A DNA stretch of 64,000 bases, taken from DATFTE01 sp963840665 (GTDB taxonomy: Bacteria; Acidobacteriota; Terriglobia; Terriglobales; Acidobacteriaceae). The position numbers and the translations under genes were made by a program. The DNA is taken from the NCBI GenBank assembly GCA_963840665.1, contig CAWIZO010000001.1:186001-250000 (forward strand), in the 5' to 3' direction. Positions 26,382-36,459 of this stretch are shown here, in pieces (position 1 is the first letter of the stretch; every line of letters starts with the position of its first letter). The notes under the pieces were generated by a model. It saw nothing but the letters and a program-made list of their open reading frames with translations. It made no database searches and was not told where the DNA came from.

Positions 26382-29274
26382 TCAGCTTAGTGCTTGTTTG
26401 AACGCTGCTGCCAGCTTTGCCAGGTCCGACTTCAGGTCTTCGCCGAGGTGCACTCGCAAAGCGCGGCGTCCGCGATCGGCGAGAACCTGGAAGTCGCCCC
26501 GAGCCTGTGCTGCCTTTACCACGCCGAAGGTGTATTTCTGCTCGGGAACTTGCAGATCGGCGGGGTCATCACACGTGACTTGCAGGAACACGCCGCTATT
26601 GGGACCACCCTTGTACGCTTGTCCCGTTGAATGCAGAAAGCGCGGACCGAATCCCAGGCAAGTAGCGTTCTTCTTTTTGTCGCGAAGCGTGTTCCGCAGA
26701 TCCTGCAAGATCGCTTCGTGGGCTTCGTTCATCTCGATGTAGCCGAGCAGAGCGAAGTAGTCTCCTGTGCCCAGGCGCTTGAGATGAGCGCGCAGGTATC
26801 CGACAAGAGTTTTGTCGTTGCCTGCCGCTTTCGCGAGGGCGTCGGCATTCTTCGGATCGGTGAACAGTTTGATCCCTTGATCTTCGAGCACGGGCGACTC
26901 CGCGGGAAGGGAACCGTTCTTCTCGTATTGCGTGGTGAGCTCGCGTGTGACGATTTTGCTGGCTTCGACGTCTGGCTGATTGAAGGCGTTAATGCCGATG
27001 ATCGATCCTGCAACCGCAGTAGCGATTTCCCAGCGGAAAAATTCCTGACCGAGATCATAAGTGTCGGCGATGGCGATGCGAACCACCGGATGTCCGGCTT
27101 TTTCGAGCGCGGCTACTTTTGCGTCTTGCGCCGCGTCGGGCCCGGTTTCCAATCGCACATATGCGAAGACGCGATCGTTTCCGTAAACGTCGGGCGCTCC
27201 AGTCGCTTCTTTGTCGACGGGGATAATGCCCTTACCTTGCTTTCCGGTCGATTCGGCGAGGAGCTGTTCAAGCCATGCACCAAGATCGGAGATACCGGGC
27301 GAGGCAATAATCGTGACTTTGTCGCGACCATTCTTCGCGGCGGTTCCGAGAATCGTGCCGAGTACGACTCCGGGATTTTCTGCGACCGGAACATTGGCGG
27401 CACACGCTTTCACCATCTCTTCCGTGCGATTGAGGAACTTCGGCGTGTCAACGCCCATCAGCGACGCGGGCGCCATGCCGAAATTCGAGAGCGCGGAGTA
27501 GCGGCCGCCGATGCTGGGCAGTCCATGGAAGATATGGAGAAAGTGATCGCCCTGTGCGACCTGCTCCATCTTCGATCCGGGGTCGGTAACCGCGATAAAG
27601 CGGCTGCCAGCTTTGTCGGCGCCGATGGTGTCTTTCACGCGCTGATAGAAATACTGTTTGAAGATGTTGGGCTCGAGGGTGGTGCCGGACTTGCTCGAAA
27701 CCACGAACAGCGTTTTTGCCAAATCAATCTTGTTTTCGAAAGTCTTGATCTGCGCCGGGTCGGTGGAGTCGAGCACGTGCAGTTCGGGGAAGCCCGCGAC
27801 TTTCCCGTAGGTCATGCGCAGCACTTCCGGACACAGGCTCGATCCGCCCATGCCCAGCAGCAAAATGCTGGTGCAGCCTGAAGACTTGGCTTCGGCGGCG
27901 AGATCGCGGAAGACTTTTTCGTTTGCGATCTGCTCTTCGGTGACGCCGAGCCATCCCAGCCATTGCGCTTCGTCAGTGTTGGTCCAGAGGGAAGCGTCGT
28001 GCTGCCACAGGCGGCGGACTTTTCCATTCGCGCGCCAGTCGTTGATTGCCGTTTTTACCTCTCCTGCCAGCGTATCCGGCAAAGCATGCTGCTGGCGGCT
28101 AACTTTTGGGCTTGTATCTGATTTTGAATTCTTTTCGACCGCTTCCAGCAATTTGTCGAAGGCGTCGGCAAAAAGCTTTACGCCATCGTCGGTGAGTTTG
28201 TCGGTGACCTCGTCCATCGAGATACCGAGCTTGGCGACGGTCTCCATCGTCTTGTGAGCATCCTCGACATTTTCAGTGAGGGTCACACGCGGGCTGCCGT
28301 GATCCCGGAAAGCATCGAGCGTCGCCGGAGGGATGGTGTTGACCGTGTCCGGACCGATGAGTTCTTGCACGTAAAGCACGTCGCTATAAGCAGGATTCTT
28401 GGTGCTGGTGCTGGCCCAGAGCACGCGCTGAGTTTGAGCGCCCTTGGCGGCAAGTTTTTTCCAGCGCTCGGTCCCAAAGATCGCGAGGTATTTCTGATAC
28501 GTCTCTTTGCCGTTGGCGACAGCTACTTTGCCGAGAATGCTCTTTAGAGCTTCCTGCTGGGTAGGATCTTTCTCAGCCTTCAGTCGCTCGCCAACGATCT
28601 TGTCGATTGAGGAATCGATGCGGCTGATGAAGAAGCTGGCCACGCTGGCAATCTTGCTGACGTCGCCGCCGTTTTTTGCCAACTGCTCGACTCCGGCGAT
28701 ATAGGCCTCGGCAACTTTCTCGTAGACCTTCTGCGAGAACAGCAGAGTCACATTGACGTTGATGCCTTCACTGATCAGTTGCTGGAATGCTGGAATGCCT
28801 TCCGTCGTTCCGGGCACTTTGATCATCACGTTTTCGCGGCCGACTTCTTTCCACAGGCGGCGCGCTTCTGCCAGCGTGCCCTGGGTATCGCGAGCGAGAT
28901 AAGGAGAGACTTCGAGGCTGACGTATCCGTCGCGGCGCTTGGTGCTGTCATACACCGGGCGCAGCATGTCGGCGGCATCCTGAATGTCGCGGATGGCGAG
29001 GATTTCAAAGCGCCCCTTGGCGTCGAGATCGGTGCGCGACTTCAGTGACTTCAGAAGATCGTCGTAGTCGTTGCTGTCGGCGATCGCTTTCTCGAAAATC
29101 GATGGGATTCGAAGTAATTCCGCGCAGCCCGTCTTCATCGATCAAGCGTTGAGGTCGCCGCTGGTGATCAGATTGCGGCGGATGTAATCCAGCCAAACCG
29201 ACTGGCCGAATTTCTGCAGGTCTTTTAAGTGGTTGACGCCCTTTGCGGTTCTCGAGAACTCCAGTAGGCTGCAT
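26382..29274 (-). CDS. tal-pgi: Bifunctional transaldolase / glucose-6-phosphate isomerase, frameshifted near the 5' end
   Basis: The N-terminal half (about 370 aa) is transaldolase: LQKFGQSVWLDYIRRNLITS, LIDEDGLRGITSNP, IFEKAIADSNDYDDL and the Schiff-base lysine in NVMIKVPGTTEG. The C-terminal half (about 560 aa) is glucose-6-phosphate isomerase: LLLGMGGSSLCPEV, VVSSKSGTTLEPN and GFGPRFLHSTGQAYKGG. The fusion joins glycolytic entry with the non-oxidative pentose phosphate pathway. The first 160 bp need three one-base corrections (near 29239-29241, 29146-29150 and 29101-29106) to give a continuous protein from the ATG at 29274 (site GGAGAG); downstream, 918 codons are open. Indel errors are the likely cause. 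Confidence 0.88.
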
Positions 29275-29303
29275 AAACTCTCCTTCAAAAAGCGTCTGCC
29301 AGG

Positions 29304-29345
29304 TTTCACTGACGACTGAAGACCGGTGACTGACAACCGGTTACC
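29304..29345. repeat. Degenerate 7-bp tandem repeat array at the tkt stop codon
   Basis: Six 7-mers in register (TTTCACT, GACGACT, GAAGACC, GGTGACT, GACAACC, GGTTACC). The last unit contains the corrected tkt stop codon. The units are close to those of the 10533-10594 array. Confidence 0.7.
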
Positions 29346-31426
29346 GTGATTTTTCCATAGCTTCCCGGGCCGCCGGGACGACATGTTCCTGGGTGAAGCC
29401 AAATTTCTTGAGCAAATCTTTCAGCGGAGCCGAGGCTCCAAAGCTTCGCATGCCGATTGAGATTCCGGTTGGCCCGACATATTGCGACCATCCGAGGACG
29501 GCGGCCATCTCGACCGAAACCCTCGCCTTCACATCCGCGAGGCAGAACCTCTTCTTTGTAGTCCTCGTCCTGCTGTTCGAAAAGATCCCACGAAGGCATG
29601 CTGACCACACGCGCTTTCACGCCTTCCTTCGTGAGTTGTTCGTAAGCCGCCACGCACAGCGAAACTTCGCTGCCCGTGCCCATCAGGATCACCTCGGGTT
29701 TTCCGCCGGGAGCGTCAGCCAGAATGTACGCGCCCTTCGCCACTCCCGAAGCGGGAGCGTACTTGGTGCGGTCGAAAGTGGGCAGCGGCTGGCGTGTCAG
29801 CACCAGCGCCGATGGCTCATGGCGAAGTTGCATGATCACCTTCCACGCCTCCACCACTTCGTTCGCATCCCCGGGACGCATCAGCATCAACCCGGGAATT
29901 GCGCGCAACGAAGCCAACTGTTCAATCGGCTGATGGGTTGGACCATCTTCGCCAAGTCCGATCGAGTCGTGCGTGTAGATGTAAATGGGCGGAATTTCCA
30001 TGATGGCGCCCAGACGAATCGTGGGACGCATGTAATCGCTGAAGTTGAAAAAGGTCGCGCTGAAGGGACGCAGTTTCGAGAGCGCCATGCCATTCACGAT
30101 CGAGCCCATGGCGTGCTCGCGGACTCCGAAATGAAAGTTGCGGCCACCGTAGCTGCCCGCTTGGAAATCACCTGCACCGTCGAACTTCAAGTTCGTCTTG
30201 TTGGAAGTAGCGAGGTCGGCGGAACCGCCCACGAGCCACGGCACGTTCTGCGCGAGCACATTCAGAACTTTGCCCGAACTTTCTCGCGTCGCAATGCCTT
30301 TGGCATCGGCAGGGAAGGTCGGCAGGTTCTTGTCCCATCCGTTCGGCAGTTCACGATGTTGCATGCGGTAAATCTGATCGGCAAGATCGGCAAACTTCTT
30401 CTCGTATTCCCCGAACAGCTTCATCCATTCTTCACGCAGCGCATGGCCCCGTTTGCCGATGCCCTCGCGGAAGTTTTCCCGCACTCCATCAGGCACGAGG
30501 AATTTCGCATCTTCCGGCCAGCCGTAGTTCTTCTTTACCAGCTTGACTTCGTCTTCGCCCAAGGGTTCGCCGTGGGCGGCGTTACTGTCCTGCTTGTGCG
30601 GAGAACCGTAGCCGATATGAGTGTTGACGATGATCAGCGTCGGCCGGTCTTTCGTGTCGATGAACGTGTTGTAAGCTGCCGCCAGAGCCGGAAGATCGTT
30701 GGCGTCGAGCACGTGGGTAACGTTCCAACCGTAGGCGGCGAATCGGGTCGCCACATCTTCCGAAAAGGACCATTCCGCCGGGCCATCGAGCGTAATGCGG
30801 TTGCTGTCGTAGATCCAGCAGAGATTCGGAAGTTTCAAATGTCCGGCGAGTGACGCCGCTTCGCACCCGACGCCTTCCATCATGTCGCCATCGCCGCAGA
30901 TGGCATACACGTTGTAGTTGAACATCTCGAAGCCCGGCCGGTTGTAGTGCTCGGCCAGCCACTTTCCGGCGATTGCCATGCCCACGCTGTTGCCAATCCC
31001 TTGGCCGAGCGGGCCGGTCGTGGTTTCGACCCCTGAAGTGATGTGGTATTCGGGATGTCCGGGCGTGTTGCTGTCGAGTTGGCGGAAATGTTTCAGGTCA
31101 TCGAGCGTGACCGACACTTCGCCCAAACGTTCGTACTTCGCATTCACCGCGCGCACGCCCGCGAGGTGGAGTAGCGCGTACAGAAGGGCTGACGCGTGAC
31201 CATTCGAAAGCACAAATCGGTCGCGGTTTGGCCAAATCGGATCTTCGGGATCGAACCGCAGGAACTGCTGCCACAAAGTGTAGGCGACTGGAGCGAGTGC
31301 CATCGGCGCGCCCGGGTGTCCCGAGTTCGCTTGTTGGACGGCGTCGATCGCCAGCGTGCGGATGGTGTTGATGCTTAGAAGGTCGAGTTGCTTGCTGCTG
31401 AGCACGGTTTGCTCACTTGCCACCAT
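29341..31426 (-). CDS. tkt: Transketolase, one frameshift near the 3' end
   Basis: Thiamine-diphosphate enzyme that moves two-carbon units in the non-oxidative pentose phosphate pathway. The start ATG at 31426 follows AAAGGGAG. Motifs are NSGHPGAPMALAPVAYTLW, the ThDP site GDGDMMEGVGCEAASLAG, and GVREHAMGSIVNGMAL. The protein runs in one frame to MPSWDLFEQQDEDYKEEVL, then one extra base near 29538-29542 shifts it. The corrected frame continues ADVKARVSVEMAAVLGWSQY ... LKKFGFT to a stop at 29341. The uncorrected frame gives a non-homologous tail ending at 29306. It is the first gene of the sugar-phosphate operon. Confidence 0.9.
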
Positions 31427-31676
31427 GGCGTCTCCCTTTTGACGACGTGCCGCCGTTTGGTTCGTATGGTCTCACGAGGTGGATCGTTCAAAGCACGTTT
31501 CGGATTACCCGAGAAATTCCAGTGATTGGAAGTTTATCAATTTCTTGGTCCACGTGCTTTGCGGAGCAGGAATTGATTCGATTTTGGCGAGAGAATCCCG
31601 TCCTCTATATTTGGATGATGAGAGGCGGCAGGAGATTCAGAGCTGGGCGGAATTCAGGTGATAACTGTAGGCGAGT

Positions 31677-32345
31677 CTAGCGCTTCATTTGCGCGAGATA
31701 TCCGTTCTGACTGCGGTAGCCTTTGGTAGTTGTTTCGACGAACTTCAGGAACTGGCGTAAGGTCTCGCGTGACACCGGATCCATTTCTTCAAATCTGACG
31801 CGCACGCCAAAGCATGGGCTGCTCTTAGTCACGATTCCGTTCAGAATCATGCCCTTGACCCAGAGCTTGCCATTCGCCACCCACAAACCGATCTCAGCGT
31901 TCACGCCGGTAGGGACGGGCGAAGCGGTTTCAACGAAACATCCGCCCATGCTGGTATTCGAAAGATTGCCCCAGATGGGGGTGGTCGTGCCATCCAACTT
32001 CAGTTCGACGGCGACGAAACACTTCATGCGCGGAAACTGACGGCGATCTTCTCCCCAGGACGGAGTAAAGATGTCAGGCTCAAAAGGTGGAGCGGGCGCA
32101 GGATAGCTAGGGACGGCCTGAACCGTTTGGGCTGCTGAGGATGTTGTCGAGGTACCCGCGGCAGCTGCCAAGGTAGCTTTGCCGCCTTTGATCTTCCGCA
32201 TGGCTTCGAGTAACGCTTCATCGCGCTTGTCGGCTGGAGCTTCGCGATAAGCTTGCAACAGCGTCCCCAGATGGCTAATTAGATCGGGATCGGCTAAAAG
32301 CTTGGTCCAGTCCGCGCCGACAGCAGTCGTTTTTTCATCGCCCAT
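31677..32345 (-). CDS. PilZ-domain protein
   Basis: A 222-aa protein with an N-terminal helical region (about residues 1-65), an Ala/Pro/Thr-rich linker and a C-terminal PilZ domain (about 95-215) with DRRQFPRMKC and NTSMGGCFVETASPVP in the c-di-GMP-binding positions. The ATG at 32345 (GAGGGAG upstream) is preferred to an upstream GTG at 32378. It resembles the second PilZ domain of 15963-16619 and probably reads c-di-GMP; the output is unknown. Confidence 0.82.
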   Translation of the reverse strand: MGDEKTTAVGADWTKLLADPDLISHLGTLLQAYREAPADKRDEALLEAMRKIKGGKATLAAAAGTSTTSSAAQTVQAVPSYPAPAPPFEPDIFTPSWGEDRRQFPRMKCFVAVELKLDGTTTPIWGNLSNTSMGGCFVETASPVPTGVNAEIGLWVANGKLWVKGMILNGIVTKSSPCFGVRVRFEEMDPVSRETLRQFLKFVETTTKGYRSQNGYLAQMKR

Positions 32346-32495
32346 GGGGTGAAGACACTCCCTCAAAGTCCCGGACACTCGTCTTCAGTAGAGTGACGGA
32401 AGCGGGCCAGAGGGACAAGATGACCATGGTTACTGTCTTCAGTAACGCTGCATCCGGTTACCAGGGTCAGGAGAGAATTTCCTAACTTGTTGAGA

Positions 32496-33104
32496 CTACG
32501 GTAGGGGAGCAGCGGGTCTTGCCCCTTTGCAACTGGCAAGCACCGCGATCACGCTCAGGCCGCTCACAGCCAGAGGAAACCAAACCTGAGCAAGCCAGGG
32601 TTGCGGAATCAGAAAGAGGATATCCATTTCTTTCAAGGTAGTGGGCCAGCGCACAGTCGCCCATAATCCTCCATAATAAGCGGCGTCCCAAAGCGCGAAG
32701 ATCCAGAGAAAAATCCCCCACCGCTCCCGCGATCGCGTTGCACTCAGAAGGGAAACGGCAAGAATGATAACCAGAGTCGCGCCCTCGCGCATGACTTCGA
32801 TGGTCAGCAGACTTTGCGGGAACTGGTTTAGAGATTGAACTTGCTGGTAAGCCACTGGGGCCATGCGTTGAACGTCCGCCAGAGTGCCGTGATAGGCCGG
32901 GAGCAAGCCGATTGCGGCCCGCAGGTAGACGACGACGGCGGCTTCGACAAATCCAAATCCCCCTGCGAAAAGCGCAGCGTACACCAGTTGGTGCCAGGAG
33001 AGCTGCAGACGATTGCGGCGCCAGATTCCGTAGGCAAGAAACGGCACAACCCAGAGCAGGTTGACCCACCAGGGCTGTGCGCGGAGCTGAAACTTCTCAC
33101 CCAC
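32496..33104 (-). CDS. Multi-pass membrane protein, hypothetical
   Basis: A 202-aa protein with about six hydrophobic helices (for example VNLLWVVPFLAYGIW, LVYAALFAGGFGFVEAAVVV, LVIILAVSLLSA, GIFLWIFALWDAAYYGGLW and VWFPLAVSGLSVIAVLA). No family was recognised and no charged catalytic motif is apparent. It stands between the PilZ gene and the radical SAM gene on the same strand, separated from the latter by a strong hairpin. Confidence 0.65.
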   Translation of the reverse strand: MGEKFQLRAQPWWVNLLWVVPFLAYGIWRRNRLQLSWHQLVYAALFAGGFGFVEAAVVVYLRAAIGLLPAYHGTLADVQRMAPVAYQQVQSLNQFPQSLLTIEVMREGATLVIILAVSLLSATRSRERWGIFLWIFALWDAAYYGGLWATVRWPTTLKEMDILFLIPQPWLAQVWFPLAVSGLSVIAVLASCKGARPAAPLP

Positions 33105-33161
33105 ACAAGAATTCTAGTCGTTTCGCCGGCGGCGGACGGTACAGGGTTCTATGTAGAGAAC

Positions 33162-33188
33162 GCGGCCTGATCTTTCGAATCAGGCCGC
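33162..33188. terminator. Hairpin after the radical SAM gene
   Basis: A perfect 10-bp stem (GCGGCCTGAT / ATCAGGCCGC, 7-base loop) lies five bases past the radical SAM stop on the minus strand. There is no good T tract, so it is a terminator-like hairpin that may be partial or Rho-assisted. Confidence 0.5.
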
Positions 33189-33192
33189 ATTG

Positions 33193-34584
33193 TCAGTCCT
33201 CAAAGCTTCTCGCGCCGCCCTTCAAGCGATTGGTGACGACTTGCGTCCACACCCACTTGATGACGCGGGCATCGTTATAGCAGTAGCCCAGATTATGATT
33301 GAGCGTCGAGAAGCAGTGCCGCTGACAAGTCTTTTTCATCGCCTGCAACTGCGGCTGTTCGAACTTCGCGTTATCGATGTTGCCCCAATCGAAGGTCGAT
33401 GAATACATCGGAAAACAGGGCGCTACCGTGCCATCCGTGCGGATGATCACGTTATTCTGACCCGCTCGGCAATTCCAGTCGGCGAACTGAAGATTCCCCT
33501 CGGCGTCCTGCACGATTCCTGGCGTAGAAGACAGTTTCTCCGCGATGTTGCCGTTGTTCCCAGTGCCGTCGCCATACCACCCGTATTGTTTCAAGTCCAG
33601 GCCCGACGACATGCGGACGAACGCCTTCATCTCCTGCAGACGTTGTACCGAGTTCACCATCTGATATCCAGCTTTGTTTTTCTCGATGATCCAGTCAATC
33701 AGGCTATCCACTTCACGCCAGTCCTGTGGACGGATGTACGTCGGATTGTCGTAGAGATGCTTGAAGTGATCGTCTTGCTCGAGCATGGGAGTTTCGTTGA
33801 TGTGGTAGTCGGTCGCCAGACGATGCGCGTGGGCGTACTCGGTTAGTCTCTTCACGTCTTCGTGGTTGTTGCGACAGATGTTGATGTTGAAGAAGACCAT
33901 GTATCCGTACACATATTGCTTGCGCATCAGATACTCGAGATGTTTCTGGCCGGGGACAAACGCTTTGGGCAGGCTGGGCTTCTCGTCCCAGGCATCGAGC
34001 GCGAAGTTAAAGATCGCCACTCCAGCGTCGGCCAACCTATCGGCAACATCGGGGCGCAGCAAACGTCCATTAGTGCCGACGTAAAGCCAGAAACCCTTTT
34101 TTGCGGCGTAGTAAACAATTTTGTGGGCAACATCAGGGCGCAGCAGTGGTTCGCCACCCATCAGCGCGAGTACACGGCAGCCGTGGTCATGCAGCCAGTC
34201 GATGGAGCGCTTGGCGACATCCTCGGTCATGCCCTTGACCTTGTTATTGAAAGCCCAGCAATACCAGCAGTCGAGGTTGCATTTGTAATCAACGAAAAGA
34301 TAGGCGGTGATTGGGTGGAACTCGCCGGGCATCACACGGGAGCGCATGTAGGGAAGCAGCCAGCCGCGGACCTTTCTCCAGACCTGCGCGCTGGTCCAGT
34401 CTCGTTTCTCGGGTGTGATGCTAGGCCCAGGATCGTTCAGCAGTTCGGGATACTGTGGGAAGACCGGCTCGGGCAGAATGGCTCCCTTGGGCTCGGCGGG
34501 AGACGGTCCGGAGGAAGTGGAGTTTACAAGAAGGTTGTGGATGTCGACGTCGATGCGAAATTTTGCGGGCGCTGCGCTTGCCAT
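33193..34584 (-). CDS. Radical SAM protein with SPASM-like C-terminus
   Basis: 463 aa from the ATG at 34584 (GGAG/AAAGG upstream). The radical SAM cluster motif is CNLDCWYC (Cys 102, 106, 109), followed by the glycine-rich MGGEPLLRPDV SAM site. After the barrel, a Cys-rich region (DWNCRAGQNN, VAPCFPMYS, TCQRHCFSTLN, GYCYNDAR) suggests at least one auxiliary cluster, as in SPASM/twitch maturases. The Trp/Tyr-rich barrel and the long leader (about 100 residues before the cluster) are notable. No recognisable peptide substrate or partner is encoded next to it; the reaction is unknown. Confidence 0.82.
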   Translation of the reverse strand: MASAAPAKFRIDVDIHNLLVNSTSSGPSPAEPKGAILPEPVFPQYPELLNDPGPSITPEKRDWTSAQVWRKVRGWLLPYMRSRVMPGEFHPITAYLFVDYKCNLDCWYCWAFNNKVKGMTEDVAKRSIDWLHDHGCRVLALMGGEPLLRPDVAHKIVYYAAKKGFWLYVGTNGRLLRPDVADRLADAGVAIFNFALDAWDEKPSLPKAFVPGQKHLEYLMRKQYVYGYMVFFNINICRNNHEDVKRLTEYAHAHRLATDYHINETPMLEQDDHFKHLYDNPTYIRPQDWREVDSLIDWIIEKNKAGYQMVNSVQRLQEMKAFVRMSSGLDLKQYGWYGDGTGNNGNIAEKLSSTPGIVQDAEGNLQFADWNCRAGQNNVIIRTDGTVAPCFPMYSSTFDWGNIDNAKFEQPQLQAMKKTCQRHCFSTLNHNLGYCYNDARVIKWVWTQVVTNRLKGGARSFED

Positions 34585-34693
34585 TGCCTTTCTACTCCGA
34601 ATTTTGGAATTTTCAGGTAATGCAGATGTCTTTCCCACAGAGGTGGTTTCACATTTCTCAAGGACAACCTTAATAACCGAGACCTATCGTCTT

Positions 34694-34707
34694 GTACGCA
34701 AGCGTAC
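34694..34707. promoter_or_regulatory. Perfect palindrome in a divergent promoter region
   Basis: GTACGC-AA-GCGTAC lies between the divergent radical SAM and sialidase-like genes, 110-120 bp from each start. Size, symmetry and position fit a regulator operator. Confidence 0.35.
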
Positions 34708-34824
34708 TTAGTGAAAAAGATTGCACACTGCTTAGTTAAAATTTTCATCGATTTAACACTTTTCTGCTGAAGCTGTGCTTTAATGCCAAGGCGTGGCTTC
34801 GTCTCATCACAGGACATCAAAAAT

Positions 34825-36246
34825 ATGAAGCGTGTCGCTTGGATTCTTCCACTCCTTTTTGTTGCTGTGTGTAGCGCTCAAACCTCCAAGAACAATCAGG
34901 CAAAGACGCCAGGCACTTTCCGCGGTTCGCCTTACATTGTTGGTCGCATCAGCACTCCTACTAGCACCACACCCGAAGCCGAGGAAGTCAATGCTATCGA
35001 TCCCAACAACTCGACGAACGTGGTTGGAGTGATCACGGATTATTCGATCCGTAATGTCAACGAGGGAACGACCAAGTATGTCGTAACCACCAATGCCGGA
35101 GGAACGTGGACGCAGAACTTCGTCCCGCTTGCCGGCACGTTCCCCACGACCAGCGACGGAGTACAGTGGCTTGATAATCGCGATCCAGCGGTCGCTATCG
35201 ACCGGCTGGGGAATGTTTTTGTAGCCGGTGTTTATGAATTGTTAGCGACCTCCAAAGATGGCACACCGAAGCCCGGGGTTCCACGTCCGCATCCGCCCGC
35301 GGGAATTTACACTTGTCAAGCTACTCTGCCTTCAGTCGTACTGACAGCGGCGAGTTGCCATCCCGTCTTCACCAATCCGACGTCGCCCAATCCCTTTTCG
35401 GAAGACAAGCCCTGTGTGGTGACTGACAATAGTTCGTCAGCGACCGCCGGCAATGTCTACGTGGCGTGGTTGCACTTCGTGGGCTGCCAGGGAGCAACCT
35501 GCCAGACCAAGTACATCGTGTTTTCGCACTCGTCCGACCACGGAGTAACCTGGTCATCCCCGTTGCAATTGAGCAAGCTTAATGCTGATGTCGAATGGCC
35601 GCAGGCGATGGTTGGCAACGATGGAACGATTTACGTTTCGTGGCAGACTTTGAGCAGCGGAAATCTAGCCCAGCACTGGCTGGCGACCTCGACCAATGGC
35701 GGTTTAACCTTTGGAACTCCTCAAGCCATTACTCCGACCTATCAGGATCTGGTCTTCAACTCTACCTATCGGAAAAACAGTGGACCGAACATCGCCATAA
35801 GTTCCGTAGCGGGCGCTGAATACGTGTACGACGTTTACGCGCAACAGATAGGGTCGCAAACGCAAATTGTTTACGTTCGTTCGAACCAACCCAAGGGACT
35901 TGGGGGCTTTACGTCACCCGTCCCAATGAACGACTCACAAGCCGGGCAGCGTGTGTTTCCGGCGGCAACGGTCGATAACAACGGAACGCTTCACGTGGCA
36001 TGGTTCGACACCCGCAACTCTCCCGTCGTTTCGAAATACGACATTTATGCGACATACAGCACCGATCTGGGAGCCACTTTCGCGCCCAACGCACGGGTGA
36101 CTCCGGCCCTCATCACGGCTGGTAAGTTCATCGGAGACTATGCCGGCATCGTTGCCGAGCCCACTAGCGGGGTTGCTCATCCGGTTTGGACCAGTGGCGG
36201 TCTCAACAATGGAAAACTGCAAACCAGCACTCTGACTGTTCCGTAA
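34825..36246 (+). CDS. Secreted sialidase-like (BNR/Asp-box) beta-propeller protein
   Basis: The ATG at 34825 has AGGA upstream and a signal peptide (VAWILPLLFVAVCSAQ). The mature 455 residues contain at least four Asp-box-like motifs (TTNAGGTWTQ, SSDHGVTWSS, STNGGLTFGT, STDLGATFAP), the hallmark of six-bladed sialidase-fold propellers. The catalytic Arg triad of true sialidases could not be confirmed, so a non-enzymatic binding protein is as likely. Two more secreted propeller genes follow on the same strand. Confidence 0.75.
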   Translation: MKRVAWILPLLFVAVCSAQTSKNNQAKTPGTFRGSPYIVGRISTPTSTTPEAEEVNAIDPNNSTNVVGVITDYSIRNVNEGTTKYVVTTNAGGTWTQNFVPLAGTFPTTSDGVQWLDNRDPAVAIDRLGNVFVAGVYELLATSKDGTPKPGVPRPHPPAGIYTCQATLPSVVLTAASCHPVFTNPTSPNPFSEDKPCVVTDNSSSATAGNVYVAWLHFVGCQGATCQTKYIVFSHSSDHGVTWSSPLQLSKLNADVEWPQAMVGNDGTIYVSWQTLSSGNLAQHWLATSTNGGLTFGTPQAITPTYQDLVFNSTYRKNSGPNIAISSVAGAEYVYDVYAQQIGSQTQIVYVRSNQPKGLGGFTSPVPMNDSQAGQRVFPAATVDNNGTLHVAWFDTRNSPVVSKYDIYATYSTDLGATFAPNARVTPALITAGKFIGDYAGIVAEPTSGVAHPVWTSGGLNNGKLQTSTLTVP

Positions 36247-36459
36247 GCGGGGTGGGATAGGCGTCCGCAAGAAGTTGCACACCGCTCCCCCAGCCTTAAT
36301 TCCAGAGGCTTTCAGGGTTGTTCCCGAAGCCTTTGGACTCTTGCTTCTCCACTCGTATCTAGATAGTCTTTCGCGGATTAAAACCGGGCAGTGTTTGCAT
36401 CGGCGAACCCCTCCGCCGTGCGCATGCGGCACAAATCAAAGCCCCAGGAGTTTGTCGCT

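Noticed and set aside
29393..30853. 486-codon plus-strand frame opposite tkt
   Set aside because: The opposite strand encodes an unmistakable transketolase; this is a GC-driven shadow.
31427..31676. Small plus-strand frame between tkt and the PilZ gene
   Set aside because: Overlaps the tkt start, lacks a ribosome site and has shadow-like composition; it is left as intergenic promoter region.
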